NCBI GenBank assembly: GCA_041476545.1
Contig: JBGOTP010000027.1
Span: 1 to 24,871 of the forward strand
Reading direction: 5' to 3'
DNA length: 24,871 nucleotides
Source of the DNA: JBGOTP01 sp041476545
GTDB taxonomy: Bacteria > Acidobacteriota > Vicinamibacteria > Vicinamibacterales > CAVVIG01
Shown here: positions 7,763 through 15,049 of the stretch, in pieces
Layout: every line of letters starts with the position of its first letter
Numbering within the stretch: the stretch's first letter is position 1
Made by a program: the position numbers and the translations under genes
Notes under the pieces: model-generated
What the model saw: the letters and a program-made list of their open reading frames with translations, nothing else
Databases searched by the model: none
What the model was told of the DNA's origin: nothing

Positions 7763-8712
7763 TCACCGGCGGAGCGGGCTTCATCGGATCACATCTCTGC
7801 GAGGCGTTGCTCAACGAGGGGCACCACGTCCTGATTCTCGACAACCTCTCGACGGGGGCGATGAGCAACATTTCCCATGTGAAAGGACGCGCGGGGTTTG
7901 AGTACTTCATCGACACGGTCGAGAACGAACCGCTGCTCGCGGAACTCATCGACCGCAGCGACGTCGTGTTTCACCTGGCGGCGGCGGTCGGCGTCAAGCT
8001 GATCGTGGAGCAGCCCGTGCGCACGATCGAAACGAATGTGCACGGAACAGAGGTGGTGCTGAAGCACGCGAACACGAAGAAGAAGCTCGTCGTGATCGCG
8101 TCAACCTCGGAGGTCTACGGCAAGAGCGAAGACGTGCCCTTTCGAGAGGATGCCGATCTCGTCCTGGGACCCACCCCCAAACACCGCTGGGCGTACGCGT
8201 GCAGCAAAGCCATCGACGAATTCCTGGCGCTCGCCTACTGGAAGGAGCGCAAGCTTCCGGTCATCATCGTACGGCTCTTCAACACGGTCGGACCCCGCCA
8301 GAGCGGCCGGTACGGCATGGTCATTCCGAACCTGGTCCGGCAGGCGCTCGCCGGCGAGCCCATCACCGTGTTTGGAGACGGCCGACAGACGCGATCGTTT
8401 GCGCACGTCGCCGATGTCGTGGGAGCCCTGTTGAAGCTCGTCGTCGAGCCGGCCGCGATCGGACAGGTCATCAACATCGGCGACACGCAGGAAGTGACAA
8501 TCGGCCAGCTGGCCGAGCGCATCCGCGCGCTCACCGGATCCTCATCGGCCATCAGGTTCATCCCCTACGATGAGGCCTACGAATCCGGCTTCGAGGACAT
8601 GCCCAGGCGGGTTCCCGATTTGAGCAAGATCACGGCGATGATCGGCTACAAGCCGCGGCACACGCTCGACGACATCCTCGTCCAGGTCATCGACCATATT
8701 CGCCGGACATGA
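7750..8712 (+). CDS. NAD-dependent NDP-sugar epimerase/dehydratase (extended SDR)
   Basis: This is a second extended SDR of 321 residues starting at the ATG at 7750, 13 nt inside the aminotransferase gene. It keeps the full active site: GGAGFIGS at 7-14, D31 for NAD, FHLAAAVGV near 74-82, ASTSEVYG at 117-124, and Y149-A-C-S-K153 as the YxxxK pair. RLFNTVGPRQSGRYGMV and FGDGRQTRSFAHVADV mark the sugar-binding side. It resembles GalE, UDP-glucuronate decarboxylase and GDP-mannose dehydratase relatives, and I cannot choose between them. With the upstream SDR and aminotransferase it probably completes one NDP-deoxyaminosugar branch; no glycosyltransferase is visible nearby. Confidence 0.9.
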   Translation: MRALITGGAGFIGSHLCEALLNEGHHVLILDNLSTGAMSNISHVKGRAGFEYFIDTVENEPLLAELIDRSDVVFHLAAAVGVKLIVEQPVRTIETNVHGTEVVLKHANTKKKLVVIASTSEVYGKSEDVPFREDADLVLGPTPKHRWAYACSKAIDEFLALAYWKERKLPVIIVRLFNTVGPRQSGRYGMVIPNLVRQALAGEPITVFGDGRQTRSFAHVADVVGALLKLVVEPAAIGQVINIGDTQEVTIGQLAERIRALTGSSSAIRFIPYDEAYESGFEDMPRRVPDLSKITAMIGYKPRHTLDDILVQVIDHIRRT

Positions 8713-8788
8713 ACGCGTGGCCGATCTGTGCACCCCGCGCGGGCCGTTACACGGGCGTATACTAGGAACGTTGCGGTCGGGAAACACC

Positions 8789-9490
8789 ATGCACAAGCTG
8801 ACGATTGTGGCCCTTGCCGCGACCGTGTCCCTGACGACGGCCGGGCGTGTGTCTGCCGACGTGCGATTGACGCTGCATGACGGCCTGGTGTCGATTGTCG
8901 CCAAGGATGCGACAGTACGCCAGATCCTGGAAGAGTGGGCGAGAGTCGGTCAGACCAGGATCGTGAACGTCGAGCGGATCGCAGGCGGGCCGATGACGAT
9001 CGAGATCTCCGACGTGCCGGAGAAACAGGCGCTCGACATCCTGCTCCGTTCGGTCAGCGGCTACGTGGCCGCGCCGCGCGCGACGATCATCGGCGACGCG
9101 TCCCGCTTCGATCGCATCATGGTCAACCCGGCAGCGGCGCAGCCGCGCAGCAACACACCCAGCTCCGCAGCACCGCCGCCATTACCGCAGTCGCGGTTCC
9201 AGCTTCAGCCCTTTCAACCGGAATCCGACGACCCGCTGCTGAACCCCAACCTCCCGGGCGATCCCGGGCAGCGCCCGCCGGTCGTGAATGTGTTTACGCC
9301 GCCCATGCCGCCCTTGCCCGACGGCGGGCGTGGAGCAACCGCACCGGCATTCCCCGCACCGACGGCCCCGGTGGGAACCGCGACTCCCGGTATGGTGCTG
9401 CCGCCGCCGCAGCCGCAAGGGCAACAGCCGCAGGGACAGCCACCGCTGCAACCGCAGAGACAACCGCAAGGGCAGCCGGGGCGATTTTGA
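8789..9490 (+). CDS. Secreted protein with STN-like domain and Pro/Gln-rich tail
   Basis: From the ATG at 8789 the protein has 233 residues. Residues 1-23 look like a cleaved signal peptide (positive start, hydrophobic core, VSA before D24). Residues 24-95 resemble an STN domain (secretin and TonB N-terminal short domain): VRLTLHDGLVSIVAKDATV, then WARVG, and VPEKQALDILLRSVSGY at about 76-92. From about 115 to the end it is low-complexity, rich in Pro, Gln, Ala and Gly, finishing with PQGQ-type repeats. STN domains normally belong to secretins, TonB receptors or anti-sigma systems, but no pore or barrel follows here. It may be an adaptor in the periplasm. An upstream in-frame ATG at 8717 would bury the signal peptide. 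Function unknown. Confidence 0.72.
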   Translation: MHKLTIVALAATVSLTTAGRVSADVRLTLHDGLVSIVAKDATVRQILEEWARVGQTRIVNVERIAGGPMTIEISDVPEKQALDILLRSVSGYVAAPRATIIGDASRFDRIMVNPAAAQPRSNTPSSAAPPPLPQSRFQLQPFQPESDDPLLNPNLPGDPGQRPPVVNVFTPPMPPLPDGGRGATAPAFPAPTAPVGTATPGMVLPPPQPQGQQPQGQPPLQPQRQPQGQPGRF

Positions 9491-9529
9491 ATCGGGGAAT
9501 CGGGGAATCGCGTAGTCGGGTAATCGGCT
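9490..9529 (+). repeat. Tandem array of five 8-nt units (AATCGGGG-like)
   Basis: Five consecutive octamers fill the gap: AATCGGGG, AATCGGGG, AATCGCGT, AGTCGGGT and AATCGGCT. The first two are identical and the rest differ at one to three positions. The array starts at the last base of the STN-protein stop codon and ends 7 nt before the yqeY ATG, so the spacer is almost pure repeat. Confidence 0.75.
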
Positions 9530-9536
9530 CCTCCCT

Positions 9537-9989
9537 ATGTCGATCGTGGACGACGTAAACGCGGCGATCATCGGCGCCATGCGCCGGCAGGATCGCGCGA
9601 CGCTCAGCGCCCTCCGTATGCTCAAAGCCGCGTTCGTGAACCGCGCGGTTGAAAGAGGACACGAGCTCGATGACGCCGAAGCGCGGCAGGTGGTGAATTC
9701 GCTCGTCAAACAGCGCAAGGACGCCATCGATCAATTCACAAAAGGCGGTCGCCAGGATCTCGCCGACAAAGAGGCCGGGGAAATCGTGGTGCTGGAGTCG
9801 TATCTGCCGCCCGCCGCTGATCCCGCCCTGGTCGAACGGGCGGTCGTCGACGCGATCGCGGAAACCGGCGCGACCTCAACCAAAGAGATGGGTCGCGTGA
9901 TGAAGGCGACCATGGCGAGGCTGGCCGGCCAGAATGCCGACGGCAAAATGGTCAGCGAGCTGGTCCGAGCGAAACTCGGCGGCGCGTAA
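9537..9989 (+). CDS. GatB/YqeY domain-containing protein
   Basis: The 150-residue protein matches the YqeY family in length and throughout: an N-terminal helical stretch with RMLKAAFVNRAVERG, then VVNSLVKQRKDAIDQF, GGRQDLADKEAGEIVVLESYLP in the middle, and MGRVMKATMARLAGQNADGKMV near the end. YqeY resembles the tRNA-binding C-terminal domain of the amidotransferase GatB, but its cellular role is unsettled. The ATG at 9537 follows a pyrimidine-rich CTCCTCCCT with no Shine-Dalgarno sequence. MurJ begins 7 nt after its stop, so the two are probably co-transcribed. Confidence 0.93.
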   Translation: MSIVDDVNAAIIGAMRRQDRATLSALRMLKAAFVNRAVERGHELDDAEARQVVNSLVKQRKDAIDQFTKGGRQDLADKEAGEIVVLESYLPPAADPALVERAVVDAIAETGATSTKEMGRVMKATMARLAGQNADGKMVSELVRAKLGGA

Positions 9990-9996
9990 CGGTCAG

Positions 9997-11631
9997 ATGA
10001 CGCCGGACGCCGCTTCGGGTCAAGGCGAGCTGCCGGGCCCGTCGCCCGGCGGGCGCCTCGGGCGTTCGGCCGGACTGGCCGGTGCCGCCACCCTGGCCAG
10101 CCGCGTTCTTGGTCTGGCCCGCGAGTCGGTGCTCGCGTCAATCTTCGGCGCCAGCAACGAGATGGACGCCTTCCTCGTCGCTTTCCGAATTCCCAATCTG
10201 GTGCGCGATCTCTTCGCCGAAGGCGCGATGAGCGCGGCATTTGTCCCCACCTTCACTCGACAGCTCACACTGCGTGGCAAGGCCGACGCGTGGCGTCTCG
10301 GCAACAACGTGGTCAATACGCTCGTGTGCGCCTCCGGCCTGCTGGTGGTCCTTGGGGTGATCTTTGCCCGTCCGCTGGTGACGCTCTATGCGGGACACTA
10401 TGCGGCCATTCCCGGGAAGCTCGAGCTGACGGTCGGGCTGACACGAGTCATGCTGCCGTTCCTCACCCTTGTCGCCCTCGCCGCCGTGATGATGGGGATG
10501 CTGAACTCGTTACACCACTACTTCGTGCCGGCGTTGTCGCCGGCCATGTTCAACGTCGTGACGATTCTCTGCGCGGCGGGCCTCGTCCCGCTCATGCCGG
10601 TCGTCGGATGGCCTCGTATCACGGCCGTGGCGATTGGCGCCGTACTCGGGGGCGTCGGACAGATCGCGGTCCAGTGGGGACCGCTCCGGCGCGAAGGATT
10701 CCGCTACCGCCCGACACTGGACCTTCGCGACGAAGGCCTGCGACGGGTCCTCCTCCTGATGGGCCCCGGCACGCTGGGACTCGCGGCGACGCAGATCAAT
10801 CTGTTCGTCAACACGCACCTGGCAGCGAACCAGGGCACCGGCGCCGTGTCCTGGCTCACGTACGCCTTCCGCCTCCTGTATCTCCCGATTGGCCTGTTCG
10901 GGGTGTCGATCGCAACGGCCGTTCTTCCCCAGGCGGCGCGCGCCGCCGCCGTTGGCGATCACGCGGCGATGCGCGGGACCGTCTCGCGGGGACTGGCGCT
11001 GATGCTGGTCATCAACGTTCCGGCCATGTTCGGTCTGATCGTGCTCGCCGAACCAATCGTGCGCCTGCTCTTCGAGCATGGACGGTTTCTGCCGCCGGAC
11101 ACAGCCTCCACGGCGCGCGCGTTGCAGCTCTACGCCATCGGCCTCGTCGGCTACTGCGCCACGCACATTATCTCGCCGGTGTTCTACGCGCTTGGCCGAA
11201 ATCGCGTGCCGGTCGCCGCCAGCGTGACGGCGATCGTGCTCAATGTCGTGGCGAGCCTCCTTCTTGTGCGGGTGCTGGGATTCCGCGGGCTGGCGCTCAG
11301 CACGTCGATCGCGGCGTTGGTCCATGGCGGCCTGCTCATCTGGCTTCTTCGACGGTCGCCCGGTGGCATTGACGGCGGCCATCTCCTCGTGACGTTCATC
11401 AAGAGTGTCATCGCTGCTGTGGTGATGGCGGCCATTGCCGCGGGCGTCGAACAGTCGAGCAGGACGCTGGCGGGAAACGACCACCTGGTGGCCCAGGCCG
11501 CCTGTCTGGGCGCGGCGATCGCGGCGGGGCTTCTCGCCCTGGCCGCGTGCGCACGACTCCTGCGTATCCGTGAATTCGACGACGCGGTGGCAATGGTGCG
11601 CGATCGGATCACGAGCGCGCGCCGCGACTAG
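9997..11631 (+). CDS. murJ: Lipid II flippase MurJ (MviN family)
   Basis: MurJ moves lipid II across the inner membrane for peptidoglycan synthesis. From the ATG at 9997 it has 544 residues with about 14 hydrophobic segments, as expected for a MOP-superfamily exporter. The N-terminal signature SRVLGLARESVLASIFGAS, then AFRIPNLVRDLFAEGAMSAAFVP, is the classic MurJ motif; PALSPAMFNVVTI and YLPIGLFGVSIATAVLPQ follow later. The start at 9997 was chosen because the frame upstream (back to 9934) lies inside yqeY. It lies apart from the dcw cluster, but both serve the same pathway. Confidence 0.96.
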   Translation: MTPDAASGQGELPGPSPGGRLGRSAGLAGAATLASRVLGLARESVLASIFGASNEMDAFLVAFRIPNLVRDLFAEGAMSAAFVPTFTRQLTLRGKADAWRLGNNVVNTLVCASGLLVVLGVIFARPLVTLYAGHYAAIPGKLELTVGLTRVMLPFLTLVALAAVMMGMLNSLHHYFVPALSPAMFNVVTILCAAGLVPLMPVVGWPRITAVAIGAVLGGVGQIAVQWGPLRREGFRYRPTLDLRDEGLRRVLLLMGPGTLGLAATQINLFVNTHLAANQGTGAVSWLTYAFRLLYLPIGLFGVSIATAVLPQAARAAAVGDHAAMRGTVSRGLALMLVINVPAMFGLIVLAEPIVRLLFEHGRFLPPDTASTARALQLYAIGLVGYCATHIISPVFYALGRNRVPVAASVTAIVLNVVASLLLVRVLGFRGLALSTSIAALVHGGLLIWLLRRSPGGIDGGHLLVTFIKSVIAAVVMAAIAAGVEQSSRTLAGNDHLVAQAACLGAAIAAGLLALAACARLLRIREFDDAVAMVRDRITSARRD

Positions 11632-11651
11632 GAGGCGGTCGCATCCGTACG

Positions 11652-11660
11652 TGATACGAT
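11652..11660 (+). promoter_or_regulatory. Candidate extended -10 promoter for the rhomboid gene
   Basis: TGATACGAT fits TGn-TAnnnT and lies in the 47-nt gap after murJ, 18 nt before the ATG at 11679. A transcript starting near 11667 would have a leader of about 12 nt. No convincing -35 box. Confidence 0.35.
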
Positions 11661-11678
11661 CCATTCGAAAGCTGCAGC

Positions 11679-12461
11679 ATGGGCCGCCAACCTTCTCGAT
11701 ACAGTTCCAGTTTTTCGTTCGGGTCCGGTCGCGTCTCGACGGCGATCAAAGCGCTCATTGGCGCGAACGTCGCGCTGTTTGTCGCGCAGATACTCGCGGG
11801 GGCGCTCTTCCCTGCCGATCGCTTCACCGGTGCCGATGTCCTGACGACGGCCTTCGGGTTGATGCCGGCTCGCGTGATGGGCCAGCTCTACGTCTGGCAG
11901 CTGGCCAGCTACATGTTTCTCCACGGCGGTGTGTTCCACCTGCTGTTCAACATGCTCGCGTTGTGGATGTTCGGGACCGAACTCGAGCGGACGTGGGGCA
12001 CGCGGTACTTTCTGAAGTTCTATTTCGTGACCGGCATCGGCGCGGCGGTCCTGACGGTCCTGTTCTCGCTGCTCCCGTTCGATTTTGCCCGCGGGATTCA
12101 TCAGTCGATCGTCATCGGCGCGTCTGGGGCTATCTATGGCCTCCTGCTCGCGTATGGGCTCTATTTTCCCGACCGCCCGATCTACATGTACCTCGTGTTT
12201 CCGATTCCGGCGAAGTATTTTGTGATGATCATGGGCGCGCTGGCCTTCTACTCGTCGTTCGGCGACGCAGGCGGGGTGGCGAGCGCCACGCATCTGGGCG
12301 GCCTCGTCGTCGGGTATCTGTACCTGAAGGGCGCGCGGATCCATCCGCTGTCGGAATTGAAATACCGCTATGTGAAGTGGAAGATCAGCCGCGTTCGGAA
12401 GAAGTTCGACGTCTACGCCGGCGGGCGCGCCGACAACGACTGGAACCGCCGGCTGCATTGA
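11679..12461 (+). CDS. Rhomboid family intramembrane serine protease
   Basis: This 260-residue multi-pass membrane protein should cleave transmembrane substrates within the lipid bilayer. The rhomboid core is intact: FLHGGVFHLLFNMLALWMFG at 80-99 contains H82, H87 and N91 (the HxxxxHxxxN pattern of the oxyanion region), IGASGAIYG at 146-154 carries the nucleophile S149 in GxSG, and ATHLGGLVVGYLY at 203-215 provides the general base H205. The L1-loop-like W-G motif ELERTWGTRYF lies at 101-111. The C-terminal 40 residues are basic and presumably cytoplasmic. It ends 7 nt from the convergent cupin gene. Substrate unknown. Confidence 0.93.
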   Translation: MGRQPSRYSSSFSFGSGRVSTAIKALIGANVALFVAQILAGALFPADRFTGADVLTTAFGLMPARVMGQLYVWQLASYMFLHGGVFHLLFNMLALWMFGTELERTWGTRYFLKFYFVTGIGAAVLTVLFSLLPFDFARGIHQSIVIGASGAIYGLLLAYGLYFPDRPIYMYLVFPIPAKYFVMIMGALAFYSSFGDAGGVASATHLGGLVVGYLYLKGARIHPLSELKYRYVKWKISRVRKKFDVYAGGRADNDWNRRLH

Positions 12462-12468
12462 GCATGCG

Positions 12469-12807
12469 CTAGTCCAGCCAGTCCTGGCGAATCGGACTGA
12501 AGAAGTCGAGCTCGAACGTGTCCTCGAGCGCCTCCACCTGATGTTCAATGCCGGACCGAATGTGGAGGACTTCACCCTCTCGCACGGTGACCTCTTCCCC
12601 GGCGACGAGAAATTTCAGCGCGCCCTGAAGGACGTAGGTCATCTGCTCGCTCTCGTGGGCGTGCATGGGCACGAGACAACCCCGCTTGACGTAGAGCTGC
12701 ACCAGCATCTCCCGATCGCCGGTGACACTTTTGCGCGACAGCATCTCGGTGACTTTCTCGAGCGCAATTTCGTCCCAGCGATGGAGCTGGACCGGCGGCG
12801 GCGGCAT
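12469..12807 (-). CDS. Small cupin-domain protein
   Basis: The protein has 112 residues and consists of a single cupin barrel. The first metal motif is PMHAHESEQM at 47-56, with H49 and H51 and an E/Q pair in the acidic position. The second is IRSGIEHQVEA at 83-93, with H89. This fits a metal-binding cupin of unknown substrate. The ATG at 12807 was chosen because the residues upstream in the same frame do not resemble a cupin and run antisense to the E1 gene. It is divergent from the E1 dehydrogenase, with 48 nt between start codons, and convergent with rhomboid. Confidence 0.8.
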   Translation of the reverse strand: MPPPPVQLHRWDEIALEKVTEMLSRKSVTGDREMLVQLYVKRGCLVPMHAHESEQMTYVLQGALKFLVAGEEVTVREGEVLHIRSGIEHQVEALEDTFELDFFSPIRQDWLD

Positions 12808-12837
12808 GTCATCGAGGATATCCGATCCCCCGCTGAA

Positions 12838-12846
12838 TGCTATAAT
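12838..12846 (+). promoter_or_regulatory. Extended -10 promoter for the E1 dehydrogenase (near-leaderless transcript)
   Basis: TGCTATAAT combines the TGn extension with a perfect TATAAT. It ends 9 nt before the ATG at 12856. With the usual 6-8-nt gap to the start site, the mRNA leader would be only 2-4 nt. The intervening bases (TCCGCCCCC) contain no ribosome-binding site. No good -35 box is present. Confidence 0.6.
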
Positions 12847-12855
12847 TCCGCCCCC

Positions 12856-14982
12856 ATGGACGGCACGGTCGTGAACACTGCGGCGGCGACCGCCGCCTAT
12901 GAAGGCCTGAGCCGCCACGATCTCCTCGACGTGTATCGTGTCATGCTGCAGTCGCGCAAGCTCGACGACAAAGAGATCCAGCTGCGGAATCAGAACCGGA
13001 TCTTTTTTCAAATCAGCGGCGCCGGACACGAGGCCGTTCTCGTGGCCGCCGGCCTGACCCTCAAGCCTGGTTACGACTGGTTTCATCCGTACTATCGCGA
13101 TCGCGCGCTCGCGTTGCAGCTCGGGATCACGCCGCTGGATATGTTGCTCGCGGGAGTCGGTGCCGAAAGCGACCCGAGCAACGGCGGGCGGCAGATGCCG
13201 TCTCACTGGGGGAGCCCCGCACTGCACGTCATCGCCGGATCGAGTGCCACCGCCACTCAGGTGCTGCACGCGGTTGGCACGGCCGAAGCCGGCGTGATCT
13301 ACAGCCGCGTGACGGACATTCCCAACCGAAGCGCATGCTTTCAGCACGATGAAGTGGTGTACGTGTCGCTTGGGGAAGGCGCCACGAGCGAGGGTGAGTT
13401 CTGGGAAGCGCTCAACACGACGTGCGCGAAGCAGCTGCCGGTGCTCTTTCTCGTCGAGGACAACGGGTACGCCATTTCCGTTCCCGTTGAATTCCAGACG
13501 CCGGGGGGCGACATTTCGCGGATCCTGCGGTCCCTTCCGTCGCTTCACATCGATTCCATCGACGGCACCGATTTCTTCGCCAGCCTGCGCGCCATGCGCA
13601 CCGCCGCCGCGTACGTGCGGGCGCGCAAGGGCCCGGCACTCGTCCACGCTCACGTCATCCGTCCGTACTCGCATTCGCTGTCGGACGATGAACGGCTGTA
13701 CAAGACGCCAGCGGAGCGAGAGGCCGAGGCCCGGCGGGACCCGCTCCAGCGCTTCACGGAATTCCTGCGCGCGGAATCACTGGCGACCGGCGCCGAGCTT
13801 GCGGCGATCGGCGCTGAGCTCGATCGCGAAATCGAAGACGCTGTGCTCGAGGCGCTGAAAGCGCCCAAGCCTCCGGTGAGCAGCGCCGCGCGCTGGGTCT
13901 ACTCGCCCGACGTGGATCCGACAGCGTCGGCCTTTGCGACGATCGCTGCGCCCCAAGGCGCCACAGTGACAATGCTGGCGGCCATCAGTCACACGTTGAA
14001 GGACGAGATGGCGCGCGATCCGCGCATCGTGCTGTTCGGTGAGGACGTGGCCGATGTGAGCCGCCGGGAGGCGCTGCCCCTCGTCAAGGGCAAGGGAGGC
14101 GTGTTCAAAGTCACGCACGGGCTCCAGCGCCTCTACGGTGACGACCGCGTCTTCAACACGCCGATCGCCGAGGCCAACATCATTGGCCGCGCCCTCGGCA
14201 TGGCGACGCGCGGACTGAAGCCGGTCGTCGAGATCCAGTTCTTCGACTACATCTGGCCCGCGATGATGCAGATTCGAAACGAGCTGTCGATGCTCCGCTA
14301 CCGATCGGGCAATCACTTCTCCTGCCCCGTCGTGATCCGGGTGCCGATTGGCGGGTACCTGCGAGGCGGCGGACCGTATCACAGCCAGTCCGGAGAGAGC
14401 ATCTTCGCGCACTGCCCCGGCCTGCGTATCGCCTATCCCTCGAACGCCGCTGATGCCGCCGGACTCCTGCGGACCGCGATTCGCTGCGACGATCCGGTGC
14501 TCTTTCTGGAGCACAAGCATCTGTACCGGCAAACGTACAACCGCGACCCGTATCCAGGTCCGGAGTTCATGGTGCCGTTCGGCCGTGCGCATCTCTGTCG
14601 CGAAGGAGACCAGGTCCTCGTCATCACTTGGGGCGCGCTCGTTCAGCGTTCGCTGCTGGCGGCGCACCAGGCCGAGAAGCACGGCATCCAGACCGCGGTC
14701 CTCGATCTCCGCACGATCGCGCCGTATGACTGGGAGACCATTGCCGCGCACGTCAGACGGGTCAATCGTGTGATCGTGGCGCACGAGGACCAGCTCACCT
14801 GTGGTTTCGGCGCCGAGATCGCCGCGAGAATTGCCGGCGAGCTGTTCGAGCACCTGGACGCGCCGGTCCGGCGGGTCGCGGCGCTCGATACTCCGGTGGC
14901 GTATTGTCCGGAGCTCGAAGAAGTCATCCTGCCGCAATCGGCGGATGTGCTCGCCGCCATCCGGGAGACAGCACGATACTGA
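12856..14982 (+). CDS. Fused E1 alpha/beta thiamine-pyrophosphate 2-oxoacid dehydrogenase
   Basis: The 708-residue protein joins both E1 subunits, which are usually separate. The alpha half holds HPYYRDRA (77-84), GRQMPSHWG (111-119) and the TPP/Mg motif GEGATSEGEFWEALN at 173-187 ending in VEDN at 200-203. The beta half starts near 370 with MARDPRIVLFGEDV (385-398), then NTPIAEANIIG (434-444; E439 should contact the TPP aminopyrimidine) and GGPYHSQS. The reaction is oxidative decarboxylation of a 2-oxoacid and acyl transfer to an E2 lipoyl domain. The branched-chain (2-oxoisovalerate) or acetoin type is most likely by resemblance. E2 and E3 are not in the window. The ATG at 12856 is favoured by the promoter and by alpha-subunit length. 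Confidence 0.92.
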   Translation: MDGTVVNTAAATAAYEGLSRHDLLDVYRVMLQSRKLDDKEIQLRNQNRIFFQISGAGHEAVLVAAGLTLKPGYDWFHPYYRDRALALQLGITPLDMLLAGVGAESDPSNGGRQMPSHWGSPALHVIAGSSATATQVLHAVGTAEAGVIYSRVTDIPNRSACFQHDEVVYVSLGEGATSEGEFWEALNTTCAKQLPVLFLVEDNGYAISVPVEFQTPGGDISRILRSLPSLHIDSIDGTDFFASLRAMRTAAAYVRARKGPALVHAHVIRPYSHSLSDDERLYKTPAEREAEARRDPLQRFTEFLRAESLATGAELAAIGAELDREIEDAVLEALKAPKPPVSSAARWVYSPDVDPTASAFATIAAPQGATVTMLAAISHTLKDEMARDPRIVLFGEDVADVSRREALPLVKGKGGVFKVTHGLQRLYGDDRVFNTPIAEANIIGRALGMATRGLKPVVEIQFFDYIWPAMMQIRNELSMLRYRSGNHFSCPVVIRVPIGGYLRGGGPYHSQSGESIFAHCPGLRIAYPSNAADAAGLLRTAIRCDDPVLFLEHKHLYRQTYNRDPYPGPEFMVPFGRAHLCREGDQVLVITWGALVQRSLLAAHQAEKHGIQTAVLDLRTIAPYDWETIAAHVRRVNRVIVAHEDQLTCGFGAEIAARIAGELFEHLDAPVRRVAALDTPVAYCPELEEVILPQSADVLAAIRETARY

Positions 14983-15049
14983 GCGGCATCCTCCAGCAGG
15001 CCCCAGGTCGGACCTGCACGAGGACGGCAAACCGGCGTAAGCTCAAGAT

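Noticed and set aside
10510..11664. Minus-strand open frame (384 codons) opposite murJ
   Set aside because: Charged, motif-free translation; murJ on the plus strand is certain.
12808..13674. N-terminal extension of the cupin frame
   Set aside because: The frame is open but runs antisense to the E1 gene and shows no domain; the cupin is complete from 12807.
13777..15030. Long minus-strand open frame (417 codons) opposite the E1 gene
   Set aside because: It is an antisense shadow of a strongly recognised gene; the translation is Arg/Asp/His-rich with no domain. Long antisense frames are expected at this G+C content.
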